Shown: positions 18,466 to 27,003 of the stretch, piece by piece
How positions within the stretch are numbered: position 1 is the first letter of the stretch
Layout of the letters: the number at the start of each line of letters is the position of its first letter
Assembly: GCF_003053565.1 (NCBI RefSeq)
Contig: NZ_QAXS01000021.1
Span: 1 to 55,443, forward strand
DNA: 55,443 nt
From: Halanaerobium saccharolyticum
GTDB taxonomy: Bacteria > Bacillota > Halanaerobiia > Halanaerobiales > Halanaerobiaceae
Reading direction: 5' to 3'
Notes under the pieces: model-generated
The model's input: the letters and a program-made list of their open reading frames with translations, nothing else
What the model was told of the DNA's origin: nothing
Databases searched by the model: none
Program-made: the position numbers and the translations under genes

Positions 18466-19303
18466 AAAAAGACTTGGTAAAGGCTTAAGTGCTTTAATAA
18501 ATAATGAAGAAAATGTTGATCAAAACAGGGTTGAAGAAGTTTTTGTTGATCAAATCGAAGCAAATCCATTTCAGCCGCGGAGTACATTTGATGAGGATGC
18601 TTTAAATGAACTGGCAAATTCAATACGAGAAAAGGGTGTTATTCAGCCAATTACTGTCCGCAAGATTAAAGCAGAAAAGTATCAGATTGTAGCAGGAGAA
18701 AGGCGCTGGCGGGCATCAAAACTTGTTGGTTTAAACAAAATCCCGGCAGTAATTAGAAATTTTGACGATCAGGAAATGCTGGAAATAGCTCTAATTGAAA
18801 ATATACAGCGGGAAGATTTAAACCCGGTGGAAGAAGCAAAAGCTTATAAGGAAATGCTCGATAATTTTGAAATCACTCAGGCCGAGCTGGCCAAACAGGT
18901 AGGTAAAAGTCGCTCTAATGTTTCAAATATGGTTAGATTATTAAAATTAGCTGAAAAAGTCAAAAACCACCTTGAGCGGGGGACAATTACCATCGGTCAT
19001 GCGCGAGCATTACTATCCCTGGATAAGGAAGCCGCTCAGGTTGCAGCCTGCGAAAATATTATAATTCAGGATTTGACTGTCAGGGAGACAGAAAAGTATG
19101 TGGAGAAACTTAAAAACCCCTTAAAAGATAAGGAAAAGAAAAAAGAAAAAGAAGAACTGCCTCAGGCCTGGCAGCAGGCAGCAGCAGAATTAGAAAAGAA
19201 ATTAGGGACAAAAGTTAAGATTAAACAGCGCAAGAAAAACAATCTGCTGACTATTGAGCTTGATAGTGTAGATAGATTAAATGAACTTGTTAAAAAACTT
19301 TAA
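18458..19303 (+). CDS. parB: Chromosome partitioning protein ParB/Spo0J
   Basis: Binds parS and spreads as a CTP-dependent clamp, loading SMC. TTG start at 18458 yields the classic N-terminus SKKRLGKGLSALI after the initiator, which is the ParA-activating peptide. CTPase motif AGERRWRASKL is at residues 79-89 and the HTH at about 135-165 (GKSRSNVSNMVRLLKL). Recognition residues Arg152 and Gly180 are ParB-type, unlike the Noc paralogue. A parS site lies 4 nt past the stop codon. Confidence 0.97.
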   Translation: MSKKRLGKGLSALINNEENVDQNRVEEVFVDQIEANPFQPRSTFDEDALNELANSIREKGVIQPITVRKIKAEKYQIVAGERRWRASKLVGLNKIPAVIRNFDDQEMLEIALIENIQREDLNPVEEAKAYKEMLDNFEITQAELAKQVGKSRSNVSNMVRLLKLAEKVKNHLERGTITIGHARALLSLDKEAAQVAACENIIIQDLTVRETEKYVEKLKNPLKDKEKKKEKEELPQAWQQAAAELEKKLGTKVKIKQRKKNNLLTIELDSVDRLNELVKKL

Positions 19304-19306
19304 TAG

Positions 19307-19322
19307 TGTTTCATGTGAAACA
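19307..19322. promoter_or_regulatory. parS: parS-like centromere site after parB
   Basis: TGTTTCATGTGAAACA, one mismatch from consensus TGTTTCACGTGAAACA and the exact reverse complement of the site in mnmE. It is placed directly after the parB stop. Confidence 0.85.
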
Positions 19323-19355
19323 AATATATATAGAAGAGAGTAGATAGGTGATATA

Positions 19356-20042
19356 ATGATAGGAACTATAGTTAATGTAGCATCAGTGCTAACCGGAAGC
19401 ACAGTCGGAGTTCTTTTCCGGGGTAAATTTCCTGAAAAAGTACAGACAACTGTAATTCATGGAATTAGTCTGGCTGTAATTTTAATTGGGATGAAGATGG
19501 CTTTTAGTATCGAAAAAGATCCGGATATTCTACTGGTTATTTTTAGTCTGGTGATTGGAGCAGTAATTGGGGAGCTTCTGCAGCTTGAGAAAAGGTTAAA
19601 TGATTTTGGTGAAGGTTTAAAAGAAAAGTTTGGGGGAGAAGATGATCTTTTTGTTCAGGGCTTTGTTCAGGCCAGCTTAATCTACTGTGTAGGGGCAATG
19701 GCTATTATGGGCTCGATTCAGGATGGGCTTAATGGAGATCCCAGCATTTTATTCACCAAATCACTGCTGGACGGCATAACTTCGATTGCTTTTGCAGCCA
19801 GCACAGGGATTGGAGTTGCTTTTTCAGTAATTCCGATACTGCTTTACCAGGGGAGCATTACTTTAGCGGCTGGTTGGGCTGCTGTATATCTGACCGAAGA
19901 TATGATTAGAATAATGACAGCCAGCGGAGGCCTTTTAATTACAGCGATTGGTTTAAATATGCTGGGAGTCAGTAAAATTAAAGCTGGTAATCTTCTGCCC
20001 GCACTGCTTGTAGCTGTAGTACTGACAGCATTTGTATTTTAA
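19356..20042 (+). CDS. DUF554 family membrane protein
   Basis: A 228-residue integral membrane protein of the DUF554 (YdfK-like) family, with about six or seven hydrophobic segments. The family start MIGTIVNVASVLTGSTVGVL and the central FVQASLIYCVGAMAIMGSIQ are characteristic. The biochemical function is unknown; a small-molecule or ion transporter has been guessed for the family. It lies alone between parB/parS and the glycine operon, and has a Shine-Dalgarno-like AGGTGA before ATG. Confidence 0.85.
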   Translation: MIGTIVNVASVLTGSTVGVLFRGKFPEKVQTTVIHGISLAVILIGMKMAFSIEKDPDILLVIFSLVIGAVIGELLQLEKRLNDFGEGLKEKFGGEDDLFVQGFVQASLIYCVGAMAIMGSIQDGLNGDPSILFTKSLLDGITSIAFAASTGIGVAFSVIPILLYQGSITLAAGWAAVYLTEDMIRIMTASGGLLITAIGLNMLGVSKIKAGNLLPALLVAVVLTAFVF

Positions 20043-20044
20043 TT

Positions 20045-20073
20045 TTGCAATATTTAAAAAAATAATATATAAT
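20045..20073 (+). promoter_or_regulatory. Promoter of the glycine-cleavage operon
   Basis: TTGCAA (20045-20050), 17-nt spacer, TATAAT (20068-20073). It stands just upstream of the glycine riboswitch. Confidence 0.8.
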
Positions 20074-20094
20074 TGTAACATAGAATTTAATAAA

Positions 20095-20200
20095 CGGGTG
20101 AAGGCTGGATGAGAGACCCTAGATGGCGCCGAAGGAGCAAGGGAGACCGAAACTCTCAGGCAAAAAGAATTCAGCTGGACGTAACTCTGGACATAGCAAA
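20095..20200 (+). ncRNA. Glycine riboswitch (single recognisable aptamer)
   Basis: Conserved glycine-aptamer core: GGATGAGAGACC, then GGCGCCGAAGGAGCAA, then AACTCTCAGGCAAAAAGA and GGACGTAACTCTGGA. Only one full aptamer is visible between promoter and terminator, rather than the common tandem pair. It precedes gcvT and a transcription terminator, so glycine binding should allow read-through into the cleavage operon. Confidence 0.93.
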
Positions 20201-20210
20201 TTATTAATGA

Positions 20211-20252
20211 ACAGGGAGTCGGATTTCTTTCCGGCTTCCTGTTTTCTTTTTA
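20211..20252 (+). terminator. Riboswitch-controlled terminator
   Basis: ACAGGGAGTCGGA (20211-20223) pairs with TCCGGCTTCCTGT (20230-20242) with two G-T pairs and a 6-nt loop, followed by TTTCTTTTT. It is 11 nt after the aptamer and before the gcvT ribosome-binding site AAAGGAGGT. Confidence 0.92.
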
Positions 20253-20277
20253 TCAAAATTTAAAGGAGGTCAAATAA

Positions 20278-21351
20278 ATGAAAAAAACTCCACTCAATCA
20301 GGTACATAAGAATATGGGAGCAAAAATGACTGATTTTGGCGGCTGGGAAATGCCGGTAGAATATACCGGTATTATTGAAGAACATAAGGCTGTCAGAAAT
20401 AAATGCGGTCTTTTTGACGTCTCTCATATGGGAGAAATTCTTGTCAGTGGTAAAAATGCTAAAAAATCGCTGCAGAAAATCATTGCAAATGATTTAAATA
20501 AGTTGGAAAAAGGTAAAATTATTTATACGCCAATCTGTAAAGAAGATGGGGGAATTATTGACGATCTGCTTGTTTACTCTCTGCAGGATGATCAGTTTTT
20601 ACTGGTTGTAAATGCCTCTAATATTGAAAAAGATTATAACTGGATAAAAGAACACCTGCTTGAAGATACGACTGCTGAAAATTTATCAGCTAACTATGCG
20701 ATGGTGGCACTACAGGGACCAAACTCTAAAAAAATATTGACTCAATTAACAGATATTGATTTAAACAGCCTCAGTTATTACAGGTTTAGAGAAGCGAAAG
20801 TCGCCGGTGTTAATATGATAGTTTCACGGACTGGCTATACAGGTGAATTAGGTTATGAACTTTATTTTGAGCCTGAAGAAGCTGAAAAAATGTGGGATGA
20901 GTTAATGGAAGCAGGTTCAGATTTTGGCCTGCAGGCCTGTGGTCTCGGCGCTAGAGATACTCTGAGGCTTGAAAAAATATATGCTCTCTATGGTAATGAT
21001 ATAGATGAAAGCACCAACCCTTTTGAGGCTGGATTAAGCTGGACAGTTGAACTCGACAAAGGAGATTTTATTGGTAGAAAGAAATTAATAGATATAAAGG
21101 AAAACTGCTGTCAGAGAAAACTAACACCATTTGTAATCAGGGGTAGAGGTATGGCTCGCCACGGTTATGAAGTCTATGCTGGAGAAGAAAAGATTGGTGA
21201 AGTAACCAGCGGCAGTTATTCTCCTACATTAGAAGAAGGAATAGGCCTGGCTTACCTAAAAAGCGAACATACGGAAGTAGGTAGTGAGATTGAGATCAAA
21301 GTGAGAAATAGAAAAATCAAGGCTGAGGTAGTAAAAGGTCCTTTTGTCTAG
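20278..21351 (+). CDS. gcvT: Glycine cleavage system T protein (aminomethyltransferase)
   Basis: Transfers the methylene group from the H-protein-bound aminomethyl to tetrahydrofolate, releasing ammonia. 357 residues, usual length. Starts with KTPLNQVHKNMGAKMTDFGG and contains GLFDVSHMGEI, DDLLVYSL and the folate-site stretch SRTGYTGELGYELYF. First gene of gcvT-gcvH-gcvPA-gcvPB, under the glycine riboswitch. Confidence 0.98.
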   Translation: MKKTPLNQVHKNMGAKMTDFGGWEMPVEYTGIIEEHKAVRNKCGLFDVSHMGEILVSGKNAKKSLQKIIANDLNKLEKGKIIYTPICKEDGGIIDDLLVYSLQDDQFLLVVNASNIEKDYNWIKEHLLEDTTAENLSANYAMVALQGPNSKKILTQLTDIDLNSLSYYRFREAKVAGVNMIVSRTGYTGELGYELYFEPEEAEKMWDELMEAGSDFGLQACGLGARDTLRLEKIYALYGNDIDESTNPFEAGLSWTVELDKGDFIGRKKLIDIKENCCQRKLTPFVIRGRGMARHGYEVYAGEEKIGEVTSGSYSPTLEEGIGLAYLKSEHTEVGSEIEIKVRNRKIKAEVVKGPFV

Positions 21352-21418
21352 TTTAGGATCTTTAAAAATAATTAAGAGTAATTAATTGCTGCATTAAAAA
21401 TTATAAGGAGGAATAAAA

Positions 21419-21802
21419 ATGAGTGTAAAAGAAGATTTATATTATTCAGAGGATCATGAGTGGGTTAGAGAAGAAGAAGACTATCTTGTAATTGGTGTTA
21501 CTGATTTTGCTCAGGAAGAGCTGGGAGACATCGTTTTTGTTGAATTACCAGAAGTTGATGAAGAGTTTGATAAAGATGATAGTTTTGGAGTTTTAGAGTC
21601 AGTTAAAGCTGTTTCTGACACCTTTATCCCTGTTAGTGGTAGAGTTATCAAAGTTAATGAAGACTTACTTGACAATCCTGAATTGATCAATGATGACCCT
21701 TATGGTGAAGGCTGGTTAATTAAGGTTGATCCGGCTGATGATTCTGAGCTGGATGAACTTTTATCTGCAGAGGAGTATGCTGAATTCATAGAGGAGGAAT
21801 AA
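21419..21802 (+). CDS. gcvH: Glycine cleavage system H protein (lipoyl carrier)
   Basis: Lipoylated shuttle protein of the glycine cleavage complex, 127 residues. The lipoyl-lysine is Lys63 in GVLESVKAVSDTF. Start YYSEDHEWVREEEDYLVIG is typical. It is unusually acidic, in line with the acidic style of many proteins here. Strong AAGGAGGA ribosome-binding site; 67 nt after gcvT. Confidence 0.97.
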   Translation: MSVKEDLYYSEDHEWVREEEDYLVIGVTDFAQEELGDIVFVELPEVDEEFDKDDSFGVLESVKAVSDTFIPVSGRVIKVNEDLLDNPELINDDPYGEGWLIKVDPADDSELDELLSAEEYAEFIEEE

Positions 21803-21804
21803 GC

Positions 21805-23142
21805 ATGGATTATATTTCCAATACAGCAGCAGAAAAAAATAAAATGCTGAAGGAGATTGGAATTAAAGAGATTAAAGATCTTTTTCAGATGATACCAGAA
21901 GCAGTATCAGCAGATGATGAATTAAATATTGAGTCAGGAATTTCCGAAATGGAATTGATGAGAAAGGCTCAGGCACAGGCAGCTAAGAACAAAAGCCTTG
22001 ATCAACAGATTTCTTTCCTGGGAGCAGGGGCCTATGATCATTATGTTCCCGGTATAATAGATGCTTTAATTTCTCGTTCGGAATTTTATACGGCCTATAC
22101 CCCTTATCAGGCTGAATTGAGCCAGGGGACTCTGGAGGCAATTTACGAATACCAGAGTATGATCTGTGATCTAACAGGGATGGGTATTGCTAACGCCTCA
22201 ATGCTGGATGGCGGCTCAGCAGCTGCAGAAGCGGTTACGATGGCTGCGAGAATCACCAGAAATTCCAGGGTGATCTTGCCTGACACAATTAATCCTGCTT
22301 ATAGAGAAGTTATCAAAACTTATGGAGCCGGAGTAGATCTTGATTTTGTTGATTTAGAAACAGAGGATCAGTTTATTGACCCGACTCAGCTTAAAGAAAA
22401 TCTTGATGATCAGACTGCAGTTGTAGTTCTGCAGTATCCAAATTTCTATGGCTCTATAGAAAAAATGGAAGAAATTTCAAAAATGGTTAAAAACAACAAA
22501 AAAACTTTACTGCTGGTAATCGCCAATCCAGTCTTACTTGGAGTTTTAAAAGCACCTGCTGATTTTGGTGCTGACATTGTAGTTGGAGAAGCACAAAACC
22601 TCGGCAGTGGCCTCAATTATGGAGGACCATACCTTGGTTTTATGGCCTGTAAAGATGATAGGAGGATGCTCAGACAGCTTCCGGGTAGAATAGTTGGAAA
22701 AACAACTGATGTTGACGGAAAAGAAGGTTTTGTGCTAACTCTGCAGACCAGGGAACAGCATATTCGCCGAGAAAAGGCAACTTCCAATATCTGTACAAAT
22801 GAGGCCCTAAACGCTTTAATGGCTACAATTTATCTCTCCACAATGGGTAAAGCAGGTCTAAAAGAAGTTGGAGAGCAGTCCTATCATAAAGCTCATTACT
22901 TAGCTGATAAACTTGATCAGCTGGCCGGTTATCAGGTTTTAAATAAGGAAAATTTCTTCAATGAATTTGTTTTAAAAACTGAAAAGGACAGTACAGAATT
23001 GATTAAGGAACTTTTAGCTGATGATATAATTGCCGGTTATGATTTAAAAGAGGCGGGCAGTGAAGGGATTCTGGTCTGTGTAACTGAAAAAAGAAGCAAA
23101 GCAGAAATGGATAAATTAGTAGAAAAACTGGAGGTGCTTTAA
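21805..23142 (+). CDS. gcvPA: Glycine dehydrogenase subunit 1 (P protein, alpha)
   Basis: N-terminal half of the split P protein (445 residues), which decarboxylates glycine with pyridoxal phosphate in complex with GcvPB. Family hallmarks include FLGAGAYDHYVPGIIDAL, TAYTPYQAELSQGTLEAIYE and GGPYLGFMACKDDRRMLRQL. It starts 2 nt after gcvH and ends directly against the GTG of gcvPB. Confidence 0.97.
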   Translation: MDYISNTAAEKNKMLKEIGIKEIKDLFQMIPEAVSADDELNIESGISEMELMRKAQAQAAKNKSLDQQISFLGAGAYDHYVPGIIDALISRSEFYTAYTPYQAELSQGTLEAIYEYQSMICDLTGMGIANASMLDGGSAAAEAVTMAARITRNSRVILPDTINPAYREVIKTYGAGVDLDFVDLETEDQFIDPTQLKENLDDQTAVVVLQYPNFYGSIEKMEEISKMVKNNKKTLLLVIANPVLLGVLKAPADFGADIVVGEAQNLGSGLNYGGPYLGFMACKDDRRMLRQLPGRIVGKTTDVDGKEGFVLTLQTREQHIRREKATSNICTNEALNALMATIYLSTMGKAGLKEVGEQSYHKAHYLADKLDQLAGYQVLNKENFFNEFVLKTEKDSTELIKELLADDIIAGYDLKEAGSEGILVCVTEKRSKAEMDKLVEKLEVL

Positions 23143-24576
23143 GTGGAGGAAAAATTAATAAAAGATTACAGCAGTCCTGGACGCAGAGGTTATTCTCTAC
23201 CTCCGCTTGAGGTGGGAAAAAGCGATATAAACGAAAATTTAGCTGGTTATTTAAGAGAAGAGATTGAACTGCCGGAAGTTAGTGAAGTTGATGTAGTTCG
23301 TCATTATACGGCATTAAGCGAAATGAATTATGGGGTTGACTCCGGAATTTATCCACTTGGTTCCTGTACTATGAAATATAATCCTAAAAGAAATGAAAGA
23401 GTGGCCAGAATTTCTGGCCTGAGCAATATTCATCCCTATCAGCCGATAGAACAGCTGCAGGGCTCATTGGAAATACTATATCAGTTGAAGTTAGATCTGG
23501 CAGAAATAAGTGCTATGGATGAAATCACACTTCAGCCTGCCTCAGGGGCACACGGCGAATTTACTTCTCTTTTGATAGTTAAAAAATATTTTGAAGATCG
23601 TGAAGAAAATAGAACAAAAGTAATTGTACCGGATTCAGCTCATGGAACCAATCCTGCCAGTGCAGCAATGGCTGGTTTTGATGTGGTTGAAATTGCTTCT
23701 AACGAAAGAGGTATGGTTGATCTGGACGCCCTGGCAGAAGCGCTCGATGAAAATACTGCTGCTCTAATGCTGACCAATCCCAATACTCTTGGTATTTTTG
23801 AAGAGGATATTTTAAAAATAACTGAAATGGTTCATGAAGTCGGAGGCCTTGTATATTATGATGGCGCTAATATGAATGCTATCATGGGTTATGCTAAACC
23901 CGGGCTGATGGATTTTGATTTAATGCACTTTAATCTGCATAAGACATTTTCAACTCCTCACGGTGGAGGTGGACCTGGTTCTGGTCCGGTTGGAGTAAAG
24001 GACTTTTTAGCTCCATATCTGCCTAAGCCAGTTTTAAAAAAGGATCAAGAAAAATATTTCTGGGATTATCAGCGGCCAAAATCAATTGGGAAAGTGCACA
24101 GCTTTTATGGAAATTATGGTGTAATGCTCAGAGCCTGGGCCTATATTAAAACTGTAGGTGGCAAAGGACTTAAAGAGACAACAGAAAATGCTGTTTTAAA
24201 TGCTAACTATTTAAAAGCGAGACTTAAAAAGGACTTTGAACTTCCCTATGCTGAAGAAAGCCTGCATGAGTTTGTCCTCTCCGGCAGCCGGCAGAAGGAG
24301 GAAGGGGCATCAACCCTTAATATAGCAAAAAGATTATTAGATTATGATCAGTATGCACCAACAATTTATTTCCCGCTGGTAGTTAAAGAGGCTATGATGA
24401 TTGAGCCGACAGAGACTGAAAATATAGGAACTCTGGATCATTTTGTGGAAACTATGCTGACTATTTCCCGGGAAATAAAAGAAGATCCAGAACTGGTTAT
24501 AAATGCCCCCCATACAACAACTGTTAGAAAGCTTGATGAAACAGCAGCTGCTAGAAATCCTGATTTGCACTGGTAA
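23143..24576 (+). CDS. gcvPB: Glycine dehydrogenase subunit 2 (P protein, beta)
   Basis: C-terminal half of the split P protein (477 residues), carrying the pyridoxal-phosphate Lys267 in [20 protein letters not shown] start at 23143, overlapping nothing but directly adjoining gcvPA, with GGAGGTG upstream. SGAHGEF and [11 protein letters not shown] stretches support the family. A Noc-binding palindrome (24462-24477) lies in its coding sequence. No lipoamide dehydrogenase gene for the complex is present in the window. Confidence 0.97.
   Translation: MEEKLIKDYSSPGRRGYSLPPLEVGKSDINENLAGYLREEIELPEVSEVDVVRHYTALSEMNYGVDSGIYPLGSCTMKYNPKRNERVARISGLSNIHPYQPIEQLQGSLEILYQLKLDLAEISAMDEITLQPASGAHGEFTSLLIVKKYFEDREENRTKVIVPDSAHGTNPASAAMAGFDVVEIASNERGMVDLDALAEALDENTAALMLTNPNTLGIFEEDILKITEMVHEVGGLVYYDGANMNAIMGYAKPGLMDFDLMHFNLHKTFSTPHGGGGPGSGPVGVKDFLAPYLPKPVLKKDQEKYFWDYQRPKSIGKVHSFYGNYGVMLRAWAYIKTVGGKGLKETTENAVLNANYLKARLKKDFELPYAEESLHEFVLSGSRQKEEGASTLNIAKRLLDYDQYAPTIYFPLVVKEAMMIEPTETENIGTLDHFVETMLTISREIKEDPELVINAPHTTTVRKLDETAAARNPDLHW
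24462..24477. promoter_or_regulatory. Noc-binding site inside gcvPB
   Basis: TATTTCCCGGGAAATA, identical to the 16-bp palindrome upstream of noc (16751-16766). It encodes part of GcvPB (near codon 440). Being identical and palindromic, it is unlikely to be chance and would place Noc here. Confidence 0.8.
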
Positions 24577-24656
24577 ATGATGCTGGTTTGATACTTAAAA
24601 GAACTTTAGAACTTTAGCTAAACAAAAAATAATAGCTAAAAAATTAATATCTGCAG

Positions 24657-24680
24657 ATGGCCCACTTAGGGCCATTTTTG
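24657..24680 (+). terminator. Terminator of the gcv operon
   Basis: ATGGCCC (24657-24663) pairs with GGGCCAT (24669-24675), 5-nt loop, then TTTTTG. Confidence 0.85.
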
Positions 24681-24707
24681 CAGTTTTAGGTAACTGTGTG
24701 ATATAAT
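24678..24707 (+). promoter_or_regulatory. Likely promoter of the TPR gene
   Basis: TTGCAG (24678-24683), 18-nt spacer, TATAAT (24702-24707), about 35 nt before the start codon. The -35 box overlaps the end of the gcv terminator. Confidence 0.6.
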
Positions 24708-24742
24708 ATTAAATTGAAGTTAATTAAAAGTAGGTGGATAAA

Positions 24743-25294
24743 ATGAGAGAAGAAACATATAAAAATCAGCTGGAAGATGAGAACAAAAAACTTTATCAGG
24801 AATGTGTCAATTTAATGGAAAAAGGGCGCCGAAAAAAAGCTAAAAAAAAGCTTGATCATTTTTTAAAGGAAAAGCCAAATTTTGTGCCTGCTCTGAACAA
24901 AAAGGCCGTTATTCACATCTATAATAAAGAATTTAATCAGGCTCAGTCACTGCTCAATCAAATACTGCAGCAGGATCCAGATTTTGCTCCTGCTATAACT
25001 AACCTCGGCAGTATAGCCAGAGAGATGGGTAATTCAAAGAGAGCCAAAGAACTTTATCAGAAGGCAATTAAGTTAGATGAAGAATATGGACCTGCCTATA
25101 ATAATTTGGGTGTGATTTATCGGGAAGAGGGAAATTATTCGGAATCTATTAAATATCTTAAAAAAGCCAGAAAAAAAGGAAGCTTTAGTTATGATATCAA
25201 TGCAGATAAGCCGTTTTATAAAGATCCTGGCTGTCTTTTTGTTATTTTCTTAGTGGCAGCTTTGATTTTAATTCTTTATTTACTTTTAAGTTAG
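24743..25294 (+). CDS. TPR protein with C-terminal membrane anchor
   Basis: Unnamed 183-residue protein. I choose ATG at 24743, with AGGTGG 5 nt upstream, over GTG at 24734, which falls within that site. Residues ~15-145 form about three or four tetratricopeptide repeats; two clear ones contain APAITNLGSIAREMGNSKRA and GPAYNNLGVIYREEGNYSES. The last ~22 residues are one hydrophobic helix (GCLFVIFLVAALILILYLLL), so it is probably tail-anchored with the repeats facing the cytoplasm. Likely a scaffold for protein contacts; partner unknown. Confidence 0.75.
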   Translation: MREETYKNQLEDENKKLYQECVNLMEKGRRKKAKKKLDHFLKEKPNFVPALNKKAVIHIYNKEFNQAQSLLNQILQQDPDFAPAITNLGSIAREMGNSKRAKELYQKAIKLDEEYGPAYNNLGVIYREEGNYSESIKYLKKARKKGSFSYDINADKPFYKDPGCLFVIFLVAALILILYLLLS

Positions 25295-25343
25295 ATTTTT
25301 AATCATAGGAGCGAAAATAATAGAAAATAAAGGAGGTCTTTAA

Positions 25344-25523
25344 ATGCCGGAAGACTATTCAGTAGGTGACAGGGTAGAATTTAAAAAAACACATCCCTGT
25401 GGAGGTAAGACCTGGGAAATTTTGAGGGTCGGCATGGATTTTAAAGCAAAATGTGAGACCTGTGAGCGAGTAATTATGTTACCAAGAAATAAATTCGAAA
25501 AAAGTGTTAAGAAAAAACTTTAA
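25344..25523 (+). CDS. DUF951 family small protein (59 aa)
   Basis: A 59-residue protein, starting MPEDYSVGDRVEFKK, ATG at 25344 after a perfect AAAGGAGGT. It has the DUF951 pattern THPCGGKTWEILRVGMDFK, then CETCERVIMLPRNKFEK. Three cysteines (CG and CETC) suggest a small metal or nucleic-acid-binding fold. In many Firmicutes DUF951 lies directly upstream of ychF as here (24 nt gap). Function unknown. Confidence 0.88.
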   Translation: MPEDYSVGDRVEFKKTHPCGGKTWEILRVGMDFKAKCETCERVIMLPRNKFEKSVKKKL

Positions 25524-25547
25524 TTATTTAGGAAGGAAGATTTTTTA

Positions 25548-26639
25548 ATGAAAATAGGAATTGTTGGACTGCCAAATGTAGGTAAATCGACTCTTTTTAA
25601 TGCTCTGACAGAAGCAGGTGCTGATGCGGCAAATTATCCTTTTTGTACTATAGATCCTAATGTGGGAGTTGTACCGGTACCTGATGAGCGCCTGGACTGG
25701 CTGGCAGATAAATATCAGCCAGAAAAGAAAACACCTACAGTGATTGAATTTGTAGATATAGCTGGACTTGTAGAGGGAGCCAGCCGAGGTGAAGGTTTGG
25801 GTAATAAATTTTTAGCTCACATCAGAGAAGTAGATGCGATTGCTCAGGTAGTTCGCTGTTTTGATGATGAAAATATAACCCATGTTGACGGTAAAATATC
25901 TCCAGATAGAGATATTGACATTATTAATACAGAATTAATGATGGCTGACCTGGCTCAGGTAGAAAAAAGACTCGAAAAATCTAAAAAGCAGGCTAAAAGT
26001 GGAGATAAAATATATCTCAAAGAAGTTGAATCTCTGGAGAAGATTTCAGATGCTCTGGAAGAGGGTAAAAACATCCGGCAGCTTGAACTTTCCGAAACCG
26101 GAGAGCGGCTGGTTAAAGAACTGCAGCTTTTAAGTGCGAAGCCAATTATTTATCTGGCAAATGTTAATGAAGATGATATTAACACCGGTCAGAATCAGCT
26201 TGTAAAAGAGGTAAGAGAACATGCTGAGCGTGATGGTGCCAAGGTAGTTGAAATTAGTGCTAAGATTGAAGCTGATATTGCTGAGCTGGACGAAGATGAA
26301 AAAGAGATGTTTTTGGATGAGCTCGGCCTTAATGATTCTGGTCTGGATCGAGTAATCAAAGCAGGTTATGAATTATTAAATTTACTTACTTTTTTAACTG
26401 CAGGTGAAAAAGAGTGCAGGGCCTGGACAGTAGAGAGGGGATCCACAGCACCTCAGGCAGCTGGTAGAATTCACAGTGATATGGAAAAAGGATTTATCAG
26501 AGCTGAAATTGTAAGTTTCGAAGATTTAAAGAGAGTTGGCTCAATGGCTGATGCCAGAGAGGAAGGTCTTCTACGCCTGGAAGGTAAAGATTATATAATG
26601 CAGGATGGAGATGTTTGTCACTTTAGGTTTAATGTCTGA
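25548..26639 (+). CDS. ychF: Redox-responsive ATPase YchF (Obg-like)
   Basis: Obg-family P-loop NTPase that prefers ATP and binds ribosomes. 363 residues. G1 motif GLPNVGKSTLF at the N-terminus, DIAGLVEGASRGEGLGN switch region, a central helical pair, and a C-terminal TGS domain ending in RLEGKDYIMQDGDVCHFRF. Conserved ERGSTAPQAAGRIHSDMEKG links to the TGS domain. Confidence 0.97.
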   Translation: MKIGIVGLPNVGKSTLFNALTEAGADAANYPFCTIDPNVGVVPVPDERLDWLADKYQPEKKTPTVIEFVDIAGLVEGASRGEGLGNKFLAHIREVDAIAQVVRCFDDENITHVDGKISPDRDIDIINTELMMADLAQVEKRLEKSKKQAKSGDKIYLKEVESLEKISDALEEGKNIRQLELSETGERLVKELQLLSAKPIIYLANVNEDDINTGQNQLVKEVREHAERDGAKVVEISAKIEADIAELDEDEKEMFLDELGLNDSGLDRVIKAGYELLNLLTFLTAGEKECRAWTVERGSTAPQAAGRIHSDMEKGFIRAEIVSFEDLKRVGSMADAREEGLLRLEGKDYIMQDGDVCHFRFNV

Positions 26640-26644
26640 TCTTA

Positions 26645-26963
26645 TTTGAGTTATAATTTGCACACAATCTCCATTGACGGCTTCAATAGATAGTTGATTA
26701 TTAATTATTTGAACTCCCTTCGGTCAAACAGCAAATAATTTTAACATAATCAACTATGTTTCAGCCTATTCCGATTGAAGTTGCAAATTATAACTCAAAC
26801 AATCTAGGTAATATAAAGCTTTAAACACTTATCTAAAAATCTACTTCGATTGAATTCATAAAATAAAGTGGTAATAATCTCCGTGTAATATATTTCAGCC
26901 TATTCCGATTGAAGTAGTGAATTAGAAAAGAAATAACCTAGGTAGTATAAAGCTTTAAATACT
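26645..26963. repeat. Nested inverted/tandem repeat element (MITE-like)
   Basis: Gene-free stretch 26640-27003. TTTGAGTTATAATTTGCA (26645-26662) is an exact inverted copy of 26782-26799. Within it TAGTTGATTAT pairs with ATAATCAACTA, and AATTATTTG with CAAATAATT around a TCGG tip, giving a ~155-nt cruciform. The right half is repeated 134 bp further on: TTTCAGCCTATTCCGATTG at 26759 and again at 26893, and TATAAAGCTTTAAA after a CTAGGTA at both 26804 and 26938. No ORF inside. It could be a non-autonomous mobile element or a structured RNA. Confidence 0.7.
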
Positions 26964-27003
26964 GATTTTTCTAAAGCAGCAGGAAAGTTAAGAGGCAGTA
27001 GCT

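Noticed and set aside
26645-26963. CRISPR or IS element
   Set aside because: Only two copies of the direct repeat and no transposase or cas gene; described as a repeat element.
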